This document shows, one piece after another, positions 48,502 through 59,616 of a stretch of 64,000 nucleotides of DNA (position 1 is its first letter; the number at the start of each line of letters is the position of its first letter). The stretch spans positions 1 to 64,000 of the forward strand of contig CALAGN010000017.1 of assembly GCA_937891785.1 (NCBI GenBank), given 5' to 3'. The stretch is from an uncultured Octadecabacter sp. Its GTDB lineage: Bacteria > Pseudomonadota > Alphaproteobacteria > Rhodobacterales > Rhodobacteraceae. Both the position numbers and the translations under genes were made by a program. The notes beneath the pieces are model-generated. The model saw only the letters and a program-made list of their open reading frames with translations, did not search any database and was not told where the DNA came from.

Positions 48502-48944
48502 TCCGTCTTGCCCTGATCATGCTGCTATGGGCCGCGCCGGTCTGGGCAGTGCAGCCGGATGAAATTCTGGACGATCCGGCACTTGAAGAACGAGCGCGGG
48601 AGCTGTCCCAGGGGCTGCGCTGTCCGGTGTGCCGCAACGAGAGCATTGATGAATCCAATGCTGATCTGTCGCGTGATTTGCGGATATTACTGCGCGAACG
48701 GCTGGTTGCAGGCGATACAGATGAAGCAGCCGTGCAGTTCATCGTCGACCGTTACGGCGAGTATGTGCTGCTGCGCCCCGATGCGACGGGAGCTAATCGT
48801 ATCTTGTGGGCGTCGGGACCTGCGATGCTGATCTTGGCACTGCTGATCGGGTTTCTTGTGGTGCGCGGTCGGGCCCGCGCGACCCCTGTCAAAGACCTTA
48901 ATGACGACGAACAAAAGCGGCTCGACGAAATACTTCGGTCGTGA
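48498..48944 (+). CDS. ccmH: Cytochrome c-type biogenesis protein CcmH
   Basis: The 148-residue protein has a signal peptide (about 1-18), the redox motif LRCPVCRNESIDESNA (Cys42, Cys45) and a C-terminal membrane helix (about 105-120). It reduces apocytochrome c cysteines before heme attachment. It is translationally coupled to ccmF. A hydratase gene follows after 68 nt. Confidence 0.95.
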   Translation: MIRLALIMLLWAAPVWAVQPDEILDDPALEERARELSQGLRCPVCRNESIDESNADLSRDLRILLRERLVAGDTDEAAVQFIVDRYGEYVLLRPDATGANRILWASGPAMLILALLIGFLVVRGRARATPVKDLNDDEQKRLDEILRS

Positions 48945-49012
48945 CGCATGGTTTCGCTTTCCTGAACGGATCAGTTCAGTAGATTAGCCCAAATTTAAAA
49001 AGGAAATCCGAC

Positions 49013-49789
49013 ATGGACTATCAGGCCATCACACTTGTTATTGCCGATGACATTGCGACGCTGACGCTGAACCGGCCTGACGTTATGAACGCGCTGAACA
49101 CGCAGATGCGGGCCGAAATCACCCATGCGGTGAAAGGCGCGTCGCGCAAGGCGCGCGTGCTTGTGATGACCGGTGCAGGCACTGCGTTTTGTTCGGGCCA
49201 AGATTTGGGCGATGGTGGCAATGCCGCCAATCTGGATTTGGAACGTACGTTGCGTGATGAATACGTGCCAATGCTGCGGGCGATTTTTGACAGCCCGATT
49301 CCGACGATTGCCGCCGTGAACGGTGCGGCGGCGGGGGCAGGGGCGAACCTTGCGCTGGCGTGTGACGTGGTTGTGGCGTCTGAAGCTGCGGTGTTTATCC
49401 AAGCTTTTGCACGTATTGGCCTGATCCCCGATGCTGGTGGCACCTATTTCCTGCCCCGTCAGGTTGGCGCGGCCAAGGCGATGGGTGCTGCGCTGTTTGC
49501 CGACAAGGTTACGGCGCAACAGGCCTGTGACTGGGGCATGATCTATGAAACGGCCCCCGCAGCAGATTTCGCGGCGCACTGGCAGGGCCGCGCAGCGCAT
49601 TTGGCCAAGGGGCCGACCACGACCTACCAGCATATCAAGGATGCAATTCGCGGATCGTTCGAGAACACACTTGATGAACAGCTCGCCCTTGAGGCGCGCC
49701 TGCAAGGGGCCTGCGGCAAGACCCGCGATTTCAAAGAGGGTGTGTTGGCATTCTTGGAAAAGCGGCCCGCGAATTACGAGGGCCGCTAA
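49013..49789 (+). CDS. Enoyl-CoA hydratase/isomerase, PaaG-like
   Basis: The 258-residue crotonase-fold protein has the oxyanion-hole segments VMTGAGTAFCSGQDLGDG and VNGAAAGAGANLALACD, and the PaaG-like ARIGLIPDAGGTYFLPRQVG. PaaG isomerises the ring epoxide in phenylacetate breakdown, but no other paa gene is here, so a general enoyl-CoA hydratase or isomerase is a safer call. AAAGGAAA precedes the ATG. The 191 nt after it, up to the converging GNAT gene, is AT-rich with no strong terminator seen. Confidence 0.88.
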   Translation: MDYQAITLVIADDIATLTLNRPDVMNALNTQMRAEITHAVKGASRKARVLVMTGAGTAFCSGQDLGDGGNAANLDLERTLRDEYVPMLRAIFDSPIPTIAAVNGAAAGAGANLALACDVVVASEAAVFIQAFARIGLIPDAGGTYFLPRQVGAAKAMGAALFADKVTAQQACDWGMIYETAPAADFAAHWQGRAAHLAKGPTTTYQHIKDAIRGSFENTLDEQLALEARLQGACGKTRDFKEGVLAFLEKRPANYEGR

Positions 49790-49980
49790 TCTTAGTCACT
49801 TCGACGGGGGTAGTAGCCGGTAACGAACATGGAACTGCCAGTCGTCGCCGGATTGCCCTGCAAGAGACAAATATTTTGTAAACAAAACGTTAACTATCAT
49901 CTCTGTGCCCGGATTTGGCGGTTGGCAACTGCGCGTTTTGGACACGGATTGCTTCCATATCTACGGCCGCAGACTGGGGG

Positions 49981-50472
49981 CTATGTTGGGCGCCGCCGCG
50001 CGAAATACACGCTATTTGTCCAGACGCCGTTGATACAAAACGTGTTCTGCGCGCGGTGAGTTTCTTTGAAACCAAGCGACGTGAGCAGGGCAATTGATGC
50101 CGGATTGTCAGGATCAACGTCAGCCGTCAGGGTGTCGGTCTGTTTGCACAGATACGGGATGATTGCGTTCATCGCCTCGCGTGCGACCCCCATGCGCCAA
50201 AAATCAGGATGCAGGATAAAGCCGATTTCGGGCATGGCATAAGCGCCGCCTTTGCCAATCACGCGGCCGTCCAGTTCCCAAACAAAATCGGTGCCAGCGT
50301 CGGCCATCGCTACCATATTGGCGACCCATTGACGGGTGATTCCAATGTCGCCGTGTGGCGGAGTGGACCAAAATCGCATGGCGCGCGGATCGCTTAGAAT
50401 CTCCCAGAAGGCGGGTAGATCGTCCATTGTCGCACGGCGCAGCAGTAAGCGCGCCGTGCGCAGGGTCGTCAT
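49981..50472 (-). CDS. GNAT family N-acetyltransferase (RimJ/RimL-like)
   Basis: The 163-residue protein begins LRTARLLLRRATMDDLPAFW and has the acetyl-CoA segment ILHPDFWRMGVAREAMNAI, typical of the RimJ/RimL acetyltransferase_3 group. The substrate is unknown. The start lies only one base beyond a 14-bp terminator hairpin for gltA, leaving no visible ribosome site. It may be made from read-through, from a leaderless transcript, or from an internal start. Confidence 0.85.
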   Translation of the reverse strand: MTTLRTARLLLRRATMDDLPAFWEILSDPRAMRFWSTPPHGDIGITRQWVANMVAMADAGTDFVWELDGRVIGKGGAYAMPEIGFILHPDFWRMGVAREAMNAIIPYLCKQTDTLTADVDPDNPASIALLTSLGFKETHRAQNTFCINGVWTNSVYFARRRPT

Positions 50473-50473
50473 A

Positions 50474-50505
50474 GCGAAAGGGCCGACGCGTGTCGGCCCT
50501 TTCGC
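50474..50505 (-). terminator. Strong terminator after gltA
   Basis: A perfect 14-bp stem (50474-50487 with 50492-50505, loop GCGT) lies 6 nt after the gltA stop, containing AAAGGG/CCCTTT arms. Confidence 0.85.
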
Positions 50506-50511
50506 AATTGA

Positions 50512-51807
50512 TTAACGCTTTTCAATATCGACATAATCGCGGGCCGTATCACCCAGATACAACTGGCGTGGACGGCCAATCTTGAGCTGTGGATCGGCAA
50601 GTTGTTCCTTCCACTGGCTGACCCAACCCACGGTGCGCGATAGCGCAAAGATCGGCGTGAACATCGAGGTCGGAAAGCCCATCGCTTCGAGGATGATGCC
50701 GGAATAGAAATCCACGTTCGGGAACAGCTTTTTCTCGGCGAAATATGGATCTTCCAACGCCTGACGCTCAAGCTCTTTGGCGACTTGAAGGACCGGGTTG
50801 TTATGAACGCCGAGCAGATCAAGCACCTCGTCGGCAGACTTTTTCAACACAGTCGCGCGCGGATCATGGTTTTTGTAAACGCGGTGACCAAAGCCCATCA
50901 GGCGGTAGCCGTCATTTTTATCCTTGGCGCGGGCGATGAATTCAGGAATGCGATCAACCGTGCCGATTTCCTTGAGCATTTCAAGGCAGGCCTGGTTTGC
51001 GCCACCATGTGCTGGGCCCCAAAGGCAGGCTATGCCGGCGGCGATACATGCAAACGGGTTTGCACCCGAAGATGACGCAAGACGCACAGTCGATGTGGAG
51101 GCGTTTTGTTCGTGATCCGCATGTAGCGTGAAAATCCGGTCCATCGCGCGGGCAAGGATCGGGTTAACCTGATACTCTTCGGCAGGCACGGAAAAACACA
51201 TGTGCAAGAAGTTGGACGCATAATCGAGGTCATTGCGCGGATAAACGAACGGCTGACCGATTGAATATTTATAGGCCATCGAGGCGATTGTCGGCATCTT
51301 GGCAATCAGACGAATGGAGGCAACTTCGCGCTGGTGATCATCTTTAATATCAGTCGAGTCGTGATAAAACGCCGACATCGCGCCGACCACACCAACCATT
51401 GTGGCCATCGGGTGCGCGTCGCGACGGAACCCGCGAAAGAACATGTGCATCTGTTCGTGGATCATCGTGTGGTTTGTTACAAGCGTTTCAAACGCTTCAA
51501 GCTTGGCGGCCGATGGCAGCTCACCGTATAGCAGCAAAAAGCACACTTCGAGGTAGTGAGATTTGCCTGCCAGTTGGTCAATCGGGTAGCCGCGGTGCAG
51601 CAATTCGCCCTTGTCGCCGTCAATAAAGGTGATCGTACTGTCGCAGGCCGCGGTCGAGGTAAAGCCAGGATCATAGGTGAAAACACCCGCCTGTCCATAA
51701 AGCTTGCGGATATCAATTACATCTGGGCCAACCGTCGGCGAAAGCAGCGGCAAATCATAAGAATTGCCATCAATTGTGAGTGTCGCAGTCTTTGGTGTGT
51801 CAGCCAT
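50512..51807 (-). CDS. gltA: Citrate synthase (type II)
   Basis: The 431-residue enzyme has active-site histidines in [20 protein letters not shown] and [17 protein letters not shown], and [14 protein letters not shown]. It condenses acetyl-CoA and oxaloacetate as the entry to the TCA cycle. The ATG at 51807 gives the family N-terminus ([14 protein letters not shown]). A ribosome site AAGGGGC precedes it. gltX lies 97 nt upstream on the same strand. Confidence 0.97.
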   Translation of the reverse strand: MADTPKTATLTIDGNSYDLPLLSPTVGPDVIDIRKLYGQAGVFTYDPGFTSTAACDSTITFIDGDKGELLHRGYPIDQLAGKSHYLEVCFLLLYGELPSAAKLEAFETLVTNHTMIHEQMHMFFRGFRRDAHPMATMVGVVGAMSAFYHDSTDIKDDHQREVASIRLIAKMPTIASMAYKYSIGQPFVYPRNDLDYASNFLHMCFSVPAEEYQVNPILARAMDRIFTLHADHEQNASTSTVRLASSSGANPFACIAAGIACLWGPAHGGANQACLEMLKEIGTVDRIPEFIARAKDKNDGYRLMGFGHRVYKNHDPRATVLKKSADEVLDLLGVHNNPVLQVAKELERQALEDPYFAEKKLFPNVDFYSGIILEAMGFPTSMFTPIFALSRTVGWVSQWKEQLADPQLKIGRPRQLYLGDTARDYVDIEKR

Positions 51808-51904
51808 TTGGTTGCCCCTTCTGAGGTGTGAACAGGGGTTCCCCTGCCGCAGCGTTATTATAGCGGTCCAAAACCGGTTAACGTCAAAGTATGACGAAAA
51901 AGTT

Positions 51905-53308
51905 TCAGCCCGTGGCGTCATTCAGGCGTGCGATGGTTTCGTCACGCCCGAGGACCAACATCATATCGAATACGCTGGGGGAAACGGATCGACCCGCAAG
52001 TGCAGCGCGCAATGGCCCTGCAAGCTTGCCCAGTTTGAACCCGTGACCTTCGGCGGTGGCCGTGACAGCCCCTTCCAACGTCTTGCGGTTCCAGCTAGCA
52101 TTTTGCAACTGCGGCGTCAATTCACTCAGTATACCACGGGATACATCGTCAAGCAAATTGCTGGCCTTTTCATCAGGGACCAGTGGTCGTGATGCCAAGA
52201 CAAAGTAAGCCTTTTCAATGAGTTCAGGAAAGGTTTTCGCGCGTTCTTTCAGGCAATACATCGCCCGCGACAAGCCGTCGCGCTGCGCATCTGTTAGTGG
52301 GGCAGCATCGGTCGCCGCAAGAAATTTAACCAATTCATGCCGCAGCGCAGCATCATCTGCCGCAGCGATGTGTTGACCGCAAATATTGTCCAGCTTTTTG
52401 AAGTCGAACCGCGCGGGTGATTTACCGATCGCGTCAAGATCAAACCACGCCCGCGCCTGTGCATCGCTGAAAAATTCGTCGTCGCCGTGGCTCCAACCAA
52501 GGCGCGTCAGATAATTGCGCATGCCTGCCGCCGGATAGCCCATCGCCTGATAGTCGGCCGCACCCGTCGCGCCGTGGCGTTTGGACATTTTCTTGCCATC
52601 GGGACCGAAAATCAGCGGGATATGTGCCAGCACGGGCTTGGTCCAGCCCATGGCCTTGTAGATCAGGTTTTGGCGAAACGCATTGGCAAGGTGATCATCG
52701 CCGCGAATAACATGGGTCACGCCCATATCGTGATCATCAACCACGACCGCCAGCATATAGACCGGCGTGCCGTCCGAGCGTAGCAGGATCATGTCGTCCA
52801 GCTGATCGTTTTGCCATGTGACATCGCCCTGTACTTCGTCGTGCAGGGTTGTGGCGCCTTTCCGTGGGGCCCGCAGGCGCACCACATAAGGTAGATCAGG
52901 GTGATCGCCATCCGCCACATCGCGCCATGGCGAAAGATACAACGTCGAGGTTTTTTCTTCGCGCGCATTTTCGCGAAAAGCTTCGATTTCGTCCTGCGTC
53001 GCGAAACATTTATAAGCGGCTCCCATGGCCAGCATTTCGTGTGCGACTTGCGCGTGACGCTCGGAATTTGCCGCCTGCGAAGTTGGTTCACCGTCCCAAT
53101 CAAGGCCCAGCCACGTTAATCCGTCCAAAATCGCTTGGGTGTTTTGCGGGGTCGAGCGCGCCTTGTCGGTGTCTTCGATCCGCAGCAGGAATTGCCCGCC
53201 ATGACGGCGCGCAAACAACCAGTTGAACAGCGCCGTGCGTGCCCCGCCGATATGCAGCGCACCCGTGGGTGAGGGGGCGAAACGGGTGACGACTGGGGAC
53301 TGGGACAT
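51905..53308 (-). CDS. gltX: Glutamyl-tRNA synthetase
   Basis: The 467-residue class I synthetase has the HIGH-like [20 protein letters not shown] and [10 protein letters not shown] near residue 240. It charges tRNA-Glu, and in alphaproteobacteria usually also tRNA-Gln for later amidation; whether this is the discriminating or the general copy cannot be told. It is divergent from comEC across about 80 bp. Confidence 0.96.
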   Translation of the reverse strand: MSQSPVVTRFAPSPTGALHIGGARTALFNWLFARRHGGQFLLRIEDTDKARSTPQNTQAILDGLTWLGLDWDGEPTSQAANSERHAQVAHEMLAMGAAYKCFATQDEIEAFRENAREEKTSTLYLSPWRDVADGDHPDLPYVVRLRAPRKGATTLHDEVQGDVTWQNDQLDDMILLRSDGTPVYMLAVVVDDHDMGVTHVIRGDDHLANAFRQNLIYKAMGWTKPVLAHIPLIFGPDGKKMSKRHGATGAADYQAMGYPAAGMRNYLTRLGWSHGDDEFFSDAQARAWFDLDAIGKSPARFDFKKLDNICGQHIAAADDAALRHELVKFLAATDAAPLTDAQRDGLSRAMYCLKERAKTFPELIEKAYFVLASRPLVPDEKASNLLDDVSRGILSELTPQLQNASWNRKTLEGAVTATAEGHGFKLGKLAGPLRAALAGRSVSPSVFDMMLVLGRDETIARLNDATG

Positions 53309-53389
53309 TGGATATTAACCTTTCGCTAACCATGATGGTCGTAAGCTGTGCTTTGGGTCGGGGATACTAAGGCGGGGGTCGAAGGACAA

Positions 53390-55495
53390 GTGGGCCTGCA
53401 ACAGCAACTTCAATCCATCGTGCTGGCACAGCGGGGGCACCTTTTCGGCTGGGTGCCTGTGGGGCTGGCATGCGGGATCGGTTGGTATTTCACGCGGCCC
53501 ATCGAACCTGACTGGCAGGTCTACGCGATGGCCACGGGGGTCGGTGTCAGCGCCCTGATTTTGGCGCGGGCCATGCCGCTTATCCTGCGCCCGTTTTTCA
53601 TCATTATCGCCTTGGTCGCCCTTGGGGTGATCGTTGCGGGCGCGCGGGCGCACCGCGTCGGCGAACCAGTGCTGGGCTGGCGGTACTATGGCCCGATCGA
53701 GGGGCGGATCGTCGCGATTGACCGCTCGGCAAGCGATGTGGCGCGCCTGACGTTGGACCGCGTAGTATTGGCGCGGGTCAGCCCTTCACGCACTCCTGAT
53801 CGCGTGCGGATTTCGCTGCATGGTGACCCGCGCTATGTCTCGCCCGAACCAGGCATGGTAGTAATGATGACCGGGCATCTGTCGCCGCCATCCGGCCCCG
53901 TTGAACCGGGCGGTTTTGATTTCAGGCGCATGGCTTGGTTCAGCGGGCTGGGCGCGGTCGGTTATACGCGCACCCCTGCGCTGCTGCTTGTCCCCGCGGA
54001 TCAAGGCGCCGAAGGGCTTTGGGTTCACAGCCAACGCATGGCAGTTTCCGCCGCCGTTCAGCGGGCGATTTCGGGTGAGGCGGGGGCCTTTGCCGCAGCT
54101 ATTATGACAGGGGATAGGTCTGCGATGGGCCAAGACACCCTGCGCGATCTGCGTGCGTCCAATCTTGCGCATTTACTCGCAATTTCGGGGCTGCACATGG
54201 GGTTGTTGACGGGGTTTATCTTTACGCTTGTGCGCTTTGGGTTAGCGTTGCTCCCGATGGTGGCGCTGCGTTGGCCGTGCCGCAAGTATGCGGCCGCTGC
54301 AGCACTTGCTGTTGGCGCTGGATACCTTACGCTTTCGGGTGGCAATGTGGCGACTGAACGGGCTTACATTATGGTGGCGGTGATGTTCGTCGCGGTGTTG
54401 TTGAACCGGCGCGCCTTGACCCTGCGAGCGGTGGCAATTGCCGCCATAATCGTGCTGGCCCTGCGCCCCGAAGCACTATCTGGCCCCGGTTTCCAGATGT
54501 CGTTCGCGGCTACGACGGCGCTCGTTGCGGTGTTCAGGGTGTTGCGCCGTTTCGATCAATCGCGCCTCCCGAAATGGCTGCGCGCGGTGGGCGCTGTAGT
54601 GATATCTTCGCTGGTCGCGGGGCTGGCTACGGCACCATTCGCCGCCGCGCATTTCAACCAATTCGCGCAGCTCGGGCTGATCGCTAACTTGCTGAGTGTG
54701 CCTTTGATGGGCGTGCTGGTGATGCCTGCGGCGGTGCTCGCGGTCTGTTTGGCCCCGCTTGGGTTGGCGCAGGTGGGGTTTGTGCCGATGTCATGGGGCT
54801 TGGTCTGGATTTTGGGGGTCGCGGATCGAGTCGCCGGATTGGACGGCGCGCTTAGCCATGTGAAATCACCCGGTCCCAGCGCGCTGCCGCTGATCGCGCT
54901 TGCAGGGTTGATCATGATCTTATGGCAGGGGCGGTTGCGATGGACCGGCGCGGTAGTCGGGCTTTGTGCCGCCGTGCTTTGGGCACAGACCGAACGCCCC
55001 GCGTTATTGATCGCGCAAAGCGGTGGGCTGATTGGGGTGATCGGGCCGGAGGGGCGCGATCTGAGCAAGGCGCGCGGAGACGAATTTTCTGCGGAAATCT
55101 GGCTCGAGAATGATGGCGCGCCCGTGGCTCAAGACCGTGCCTTTGCCCGCGCCGGCATGGATACCGTTGACCGGATCAGCCGCGCAACGGTTGGCGGGCG
55201 CGATCTGCTGCATATGACGGGCGCGCGCAATTTGGCGGCACTGTCGGGATGTGGTGGCGCGGATATTCTTGTGACCGATCAAGAGGTAGACGCGCGCCCG
55301 TGTTTAGTAATTGATATCAATGCCTTGCGCCGCGATGGTGCTGTGGCAGGGCACGTCATCGACGGGGCGTTGGTGCTGGAAACCGTGCGGGATCGCACAG
55401 GGGATCGGCTTTGGAATACGCCCGATCTGCGCAACGCGGCCCGCAATCTTCGTGGGCCGCGCTCTGGATTAGGCGCTTTTCTGACGAGTCAGTAA
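53390..55495 (+). CDS. comEC: ComEC/Rec2 family DNA-uptake channel protein
   Basis: The roughly 701-residue membrane protein has an N-terminal DUF4131 region (about 20-200), a competence domain (about 230-500) with [17 protein letters not shown], and a C-terminal part where the metallo-beta-lactamase domain of full ComEC would be. No HxHxDH motif is visible there, so that domain is degenerate or absent. The start may be GTG at 53390 (AAGGA upstream) or GTG at 53348. The 3' end overlaps lexA tail to tail by 7 nt. Confidence 0.9.
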   Translation: MGLQQQLQSIVLAQRGHLFGWVPVGLACGIGWYFTRPIEPDWQVYAMATGVGVSALILARAMPLILRPFFIIIALVALGVIVAGARAHRVGEPVLGWRYYGPIEGRIVAIDRSASDVARLTLDRVVLARVSPSRTPDRVRISLHGDPRYVSPEPGMVVMMTGHLSPPSGPVEPGGFDFRRMAWFSGLGAVGYTRTPALLLVPADQGAEGLWVHSQRMAVSAAVQRAISGEAGAFAAAIMTGDRSAMGQDTLRDLRASNLAHLLAISGLHMGLLTGFIFTLVRFGLALLPMVALRWPCRKYAAAAALAVGAGYLTLSGGNVATERAYIMVAVMFVAVLLNRRALTLRAVAIAAIIVLALRPEALSGPGFQMSFAATTALVAVFRVLRRFDQSRLPKWLRAVGAVVISSLVAGLATAPFAAAHFNQFAQLGLIANLLSVPLMGVLVMPAAVLAVCLAPLGLAQVGFVPMSWGLVWILGVADRVAGLDGALSHVKSPGPSALPLIALAGLIMILWQGRLRWTGAVVGLCAAVLWAQTERPALLIAQSGGLIGVIGPEGRDLSKARGDEFSAEIWLENDGAPVAQDRAFARAGMDTVDRISRATVGGRDLLHMTGARNLAALSGCGGADILVTDQEVDARPCLVIDINALRRDGAVAGHVIDGALVLETVRDRTGDRLWNTPDLRNAARNLRGPRSGLGAFLTSQ

Positions 55496-56184
55496 GACCG
55501 GATCAGCCCGACCAGTTTACCCTGTACTTTGACCTGATCATCGCGGAACACGCGGGTTTCATAGGCAGGGTTTGCGGCCTCAAGCGTGATAGACGTGCCA
55601 TTACGGCGATAGCGTTTTAGCGTCGCTTCAGAGTCTTCGACCAAAGCCACGACGATATCACCGTTATCCGCATGGCTGGTTTCGCGCACGATCACCGTGT
55701 CACCATCGTTGATACCGGCATCGATCATAGAATCGCCTTTGACTTCAAGGGCATAGTGTTCGCCAGCGCCCAGCATGGATTGCGGCACGGCGACGTTATG
55801 TGACACTTCGGAAATCGCGGCAATAGGCACACCCGCAGCGATCCGGCCCATCATTGGCAATTCAACCGCGCCAACCGTTTCAATGCCCATGGCGTTGGCA
55901 GGGGTGCTATCGGGACGATCACCATCAATCACGCGCGGGCTAAAGCCGCTGGTGGCAGCGCCGCCCATCGCCTCGGGCAGTTTGATAATCTCAAGCGCGC
56001 GGGCGCGGTGGGCTAGGCGGCGGATAAATCCGCGTTCTTCCAATGCGGTAATCAGCCGATGAATGCCGGATTTCGAGCGCAGATCAAGCGCTTCTTTCAT
56101 CTCGTCAAAGCTGGGCGGGACGCCATCGCGCTGCACTCGTTTCTGGATGAACTCCAACAGGTCGAGCTGTTTTTTCGTCAGCAT
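55489..56184 (-). CDS. lexA: SOS repressor LexA
   Basis: The 231-residue repressor has an N-terminal winged helix ([20 protein letters not shown]), the autocleavage site Ala117-Gly118 ([10 protein letters not shown]) and the catalytic dyad Ser152 (GDSMIDAG) and Lys190. RecA-stimulated self-cleavage induces the SOS genes. Its own operator lies 34-48 bp upstream. It sits between comEC and moeA, as in many Rhodobacteraceae. Confidence 0.98.
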   Translation of the reverse strand: MLTKKQLDLLEFIQKRVQRDGVPPSFDEMKEALDLRSKSGIHRLITALEERGFIRRLAHRARALEIIKLPEAMGGAATSGFSPRVIDGDRPDSTPANAMGIETVGAVELPMMGRIAAGVPIAAISEVSHNVAVPQSMLGAGEHYALEVKGDSMIDAGINDGDTVIVRETSHADNGDIVVALVEDSEATLKRYRRNGTSITLEAANPAYETRVFRDDQVKVQGKLVGLIRSY

Positions 56185-56217
56185 GTCACACTCCTGATCT
56201 GCATATGTTTTGCCTAT

Positions 56218-56232
56218 GTTCTACGCATGTTC
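56218..56232 (-). promoter_or_regulatory. LexA operator upstream of lexA
   Basis: GTTC-TACGCAT-GTTC on the plus strand matches the alphaproteobacterial SOS box exactly, 34 bp before the lexA start. It implies autorepression. Confidence 0.88.
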
Positions 56233-56255
56233 CCGTTTTGTGTCAACGGTTTCAG

Positions 56256-57428
56256 TCACAACATTAGGATTTCGACCATTTCGCCCGTTTTTTGCGCAGG
56301 TCCATTGGGAGGTTGCACGATCAGGCAGTTCGCATCCGACAGTACCGTGAGTAGCGAGCTGTCTTGTTTGGCAAACGCGGTTGCGCCGTCCGCGCCGACA
56401 AAGCCGCGCAGATAATGTTCGCGCGGTCCATTGGCCGAAAGAGGTGCGGCAAGGCGGGCGGTAATGCGCGGGGCGGGGCTGTGTGCCAGCCCCAGCATTG
56501 CGCGCAACACCGGGGCTACAAACACATGCCCGCAGACCATCGCCGAAACAGGATTTCCGGGCAGGCCAATCATCATGGCATCGCCTAGTTTGCCCGCCAT
56601 CAACGGCTTGCCGGGTCGCATCGCTACCTTATAAAATGCGCGCTCCATCCCAAGGGATTGCGCCGCTGGCCCGACCAGATCGTGATCCCCGACAGATGCG
56701 CCACCGATGGTCAGGATCAGGTCAGCGCCGTGGGCCAATTCAAATACTTGCCGGATCTCGTCCAGCGTATCGCCTGCAATCGGCAGGAGCCGCGCCTGCG
56801 CGCCGGTCGCTGTGACCAAAGCATGCAATCCATAGCTGTTTGAGGCGATAATCTGGTCCGGTCCCGGCGTTTCACCGGGCTGCACAAGTTCATCACCCGT
56901 GGCGATAATCGCCACAATGGGGCGGCGTGTAACAGGAACCTGCGCGATATTCATCGCCGCGATCAGGGCCACGTCGGACGGGGTCAGCACACGCGGCGCT
57001 GACAGCGTATCACCAACGCGGAAATCTGCGCCAAGCGGGCGGATGTTGTGATTATCGCTCGGCTGATCAGTTATTGTGATCTGGTCGCCGCTGCGTGTCA
57101 CATCTTCCTGAATGACCACACGGTCGGCCCCTGCGGGCAGAGGCGCACCTGTGAAAATCCGCACGGCCTGACCCGCGTTAACGGTCCCGTCAAACCCATG
57201 ACCCGCCGCCGCTTCGCCGATGACAGTAAGCGTCGCATCCAAGGCCACATCGGCGCTGCGGACCGCATAGCCATCCATCGCCGAAGCCGAAAACGGCGGC
57301 TGATCGCGGCGCGCGTGCAGGGGCTGCGCCAGAGTGCGGCCAGCGGCTTGGGTCAAGGGCACGTCCTCAGTTGTCAGAGGGGTGACGAGGCGAAACAGGG
57401 CCGCAAGGGCATCGGCGACGGGGGTCAT
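56256..57428 (-). CDS. moeA: Molybdopterin molybdotransferase MoeA
   Basis: The 390-residue enzyme has PFSASAMDGYAVRSADV near the N-terminus, the MoeA/MogA core TIGGASVGDHDLV and GLPGNPVSAMVCGHVF. It inserts molybdate into adenylated molybdopterin. The start overlaps the stop of the GIY-YIG gene by 4 nt (ATGA), so translation is coupled to that inserted gene rather than directly to moaC. Confidence 0.96.
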   Translation of the reverse strand: MTPVADALAALFRLVTPLTTEDVPLTQAAGRTLAQPLHARRDQPPFSASAMDGYAVRSADVALDATLTVIGEAAAGHGFDGTVNAGQAVRIFTGAPLPAGADRVVIQEDVTRSGDQITITDQPSDNHNIRPLGADFRVGDTLSAPRVLTPSDVALIAAMNIAQVPVTRRPIVAIIATGDELVQPGETPGPDQIIASNSYGLHALVTATGAQARLLPIAGDTLDEIRQVFELAHGADLILTIGGASVGDHDLVGPAAQSLGMERAFYKVAMRPGKPLMAGKLGDAMMIGLPGNPVSAMVCGHVFVAPVLRAMLGLAHSPAPRITARLAAPLSANGPREHYLRGFVGADGATAFAKQDSSLLTVLSDANCLIVQPPNGPAQKTGEMVEILML

Positions 57429-58333
57429 TCGGGTGTAACCTTGTTAAGTTGGGCTTCTTCCCACTCGGCGTAGGTTTGGCCTGACTTCTTTTCGATCCAA
57501 GCCGTGCGCCCATTCGTAGAGCGTCCGGCGACGACGGCGGCGGCGGCCGACGGGCTTGTAAATGCGTAATCTTGCGAAAAGACTCGCACATCTTTGCCTG
57601 TTGCGTGCATCACCAATGTTCCATTGCTGCAAAGCTCGTCAAATATCGTAGAGTAGTGGGTCCGTTTTGATCGGTCAGCAATCCAGTTAGATCGTGCTTC
57701 CGATCCGGCTTTGACAATCATTTCCCCGCCACGCAGTACCGCACTTGCAGTGATCTCGTGACGCGGCAATTTGCACTCAAAGACAGCGACTTTTTCATCA
57801 GTTGATTTGCTAACCCCGTCAACTCTGCGTCTCTTATCCAAAAACGCATCCACCCGAATGGCGGGCAGGACCATCAGCAGCGTATCAAGGAAGCTTTCCA
57901 TGTTGGCTTCGCCGGCTTCCGACAGGCTGCTGCGGGTCGGGACATTGCCATTCTCAAGCGGGGTCGCACCGACGTCTTTGGCAATCTCTACCAGCCGCGA
58001 TTCAAGGTATTTCACGTGTGCCTTGTGTAGCGCATCGCCCGCTGCGGTGATCAGAACGGCATCGTCCCACCAGTCTTTGCCCGCCACATGGTTGCGCAGC
58101 CGCTCGCCCATATCCTCGGCTTCGCCCACATAGGCAGTTGGCACGCCGTCTTTGTCTCCAAACAGCAGATATACGCCGGTATAACGGGCTTCTTTGCGGG
58201 CCAATCCGTCTTTGATTTGAGTGCGCGGGATGCGCAGTACATGGCCGGTCCAGTTGAATACTTCGGCTGTCAGCATGCCGTTGGCACGACCGTCGATAAA
58301 GAACAATTCAAGCGATCGACCGTTGATGTTCAT
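57425..58333 (-). CDS. GIY-YIG nuclease family protein (GIY-YIG plus DUF4357-like)
   Basis: The 302-residue protein has a GIY-YIG domain (about 45-135): [10 protein letters not shown] then [10 protein letters not shown], the Arg in ERLRNHV and the Glu in [10 protein letters not shown] second half (about 150-295) includes a DUF4357-like segment ending [15 protein letters not shown]. The catalytic residues appear intact. It overlaps moaC and moeA by 4 nt at each end. Function is unknown; relatives occur near mobile elements and restriction genes. Base composition looks lower in GC than its neighbours, which hints at transfer. Confidence 0.85.
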   Translation of the reverse strand: MNINGRSLELFFIDGRANGMLTAEVFNWTGHVLRIPRTQIKDGLARKEARYTGVYLLFGDKDGVPTAYVGEAEDMGERLRNHVAGKDWWDDAVLITAAGDALHKAHVKYLESRLVEIAKDVGATPLENGNVPTRSSLSEAGEANMESFLDTLLMVLPAIRVDAFLDKRRRVDGVSKSTDEKVAVFECKLPRHEITASAVLRGGEMIVKAGSEARSNWIADRSKRTHYSTIFDELCSNGTLVMHATGKDVRVFSQDYAFTSPSAAAAVVAGRSTNGRTAWIEKKSGQTYAEWEEAQLNKVTPE

Positions 58334-58806
58334 CCTTCAAACAACCCTGATTTGCCACCGTCCTTCATGGTCACGCGAATACCGCCTATCACCATGTCTT
58401 TCTGCACGGCTTTGACCATGTCGTGCACCGTCAGGGCCGCCACTGATACGGCGGTGAGGGCTTCCATTTCAACGCCTGTCTGGCCGGTGGTTTTCACGGT
58501 CGCGGTGATGCGCACGCCGGGGAGGGCGGTGTCGCACACGAGATCGAGGGCGACCTTGGTGATTGGCAGGGGGTGGCACAGTGGGATCAGCTCCGCGGTT
58601 TTCTTGGCCCCCATGATCCCTGCAATCCGCGCAATTCCAAGGACATCGCCCTTGCCTGCGCGCCCTTCCATAATCATCGCCAGCGTTGCGGGGGTCATGG
58701 TGATGTGTCCTTGGGCCACGGCGACGCGCGACGTGATATCCTTGTCGGACACATCGACCATGTGGGCGTGGCCCGCGCCGTCAAAGTGGCTCAGGGTGTC
58801 GCTCAT
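58330..58806 (-). CDS. moaC: Cyclic pyranopterin monophosphate synthase MoaC
   Basis: The 158-residue protein has [31 protein letters not shown] and [17 protein letters not shown], with the conserved Lys, His and Asp residues of MoaC. It completes the second step of molybdenum cofactor synthesis. It shares TAATG with the end of trpC and ATGA with the GIY-YIG gene, so translation is chained across the whole unit. Confidence 0.96.
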   Translation of the reverse strand: MSDTLSHFDGAGHAHMVDVSDKDITSRVAVAQGHITMTPATLAMIMEGRAGKGDVLGIARIAGIMGAKKTAELIPLCHPLPITKVALDLVCDTALPGVRITATVKTTGQTGVEMEALTAVSVAALTVHDMVKAVQKDMVIGGIRVTMKDGGKSGLFEG

Positions 58807-59612
58807 TACATGCCACCCGCCATCAGCGGATTTGCCAGCAGCGCGCGCGTTGCGGCCGCCACATCGTCCTGACGCATCAGGCTTTCACCGATCAGGAAAC
58901 TGCGCGCGCCATACATCGCCATTTCGGCCAGTTCGGCGGCGGTGTTCAGCCCGCTTTCGCAGACGATCACACGGTCCTCGGGTACCAACTTTGACAGGGT
59001 GCGCGTGGTGTCGAGCGTGGTTTCAAAGGTCTTGAGGTTACGGTTGTTTATCCCCATCAGCACTGATTTCAGCATCGTTGCGCGTTCCAGTTCGGCTGCG
59101 TCGTGCACTTCGATCAACACATCCATGCCCCAGTGGAGCGCGGCATCTTCCAATTCAATCGCTTGGGTGTCGCTGACGCTTGCCATGATAATCAAGATGC
59201 AATCGGCCCCCATCGCGCGGGCTTCGGCGACTTGGTAGGTATCATACATGAAATCCTTGCGCAGCACGGGCAGATCGCAGGCATTGCGCGCGGCGACCAG
59301 ATAGTCGTTAGCGCCTTGAAATGACGGCGCGTCGGTGAGGACCGACAGGCATTTGGCACCCCCCGCGGCGTAGGCCTGTGCGAGGGCGGGTGGATCAAAG
59401 TCAGCGCGGATCAAGCCCTTGGAGGGGCTGGCTTTTTTGATCTCGGCGATCAGCCCATAGCCCTCGCGGCTGGCCTCGATCAGGCGATCAGCGAAGCCGC
59501 GTGTGGGGCCTGCGGTGCGGGCCGCATCTTCGACGTCTGACAGGGGGTGGGCGGCTTTGCAGGCTGCAACTTCGTCGAGCTTGTAGGCTCTGATTTTGTC
59601 GAGAATATCCAT
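58806..59612 (-). CDS. trpC: Indole-3-glycerol phosphate synthase
   Basis: The 268-residue TIM barrel has [45 protein letters not shown] and [12 protein letters not shown]. It closes the indole ring in tryptophan synthesis. The ATG at 59612 lies 4 nt after the trpD stop. The longer open frame upstream lies inside trpD and is not used. Confidence 0.97.
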   Translation of the reverse strand: MDILDKIRAYKLDEVAACKAAHPLSDVEDAARTAGPTRGFADRLIEASREGYGLIAEIKKASPSKGLIRADFDPPALAQAYAAGGAKCLSVLTDAPSFQGANDYLVAARNACDLPVLRKDFMYDTYQVAEARAMGADCILIIMASVSDTQAIELEDAALHWGMDVLIEVHDAAELERATMLKSVLMGINNRNLKTFETTLDTTRTLSKLVPEDRVIVCESGLNTAAELAEMAMYGARSFLIGESLMRQDDVAAATRALLANPLMAGGM

Positions 59613-59616
59613 GTGA

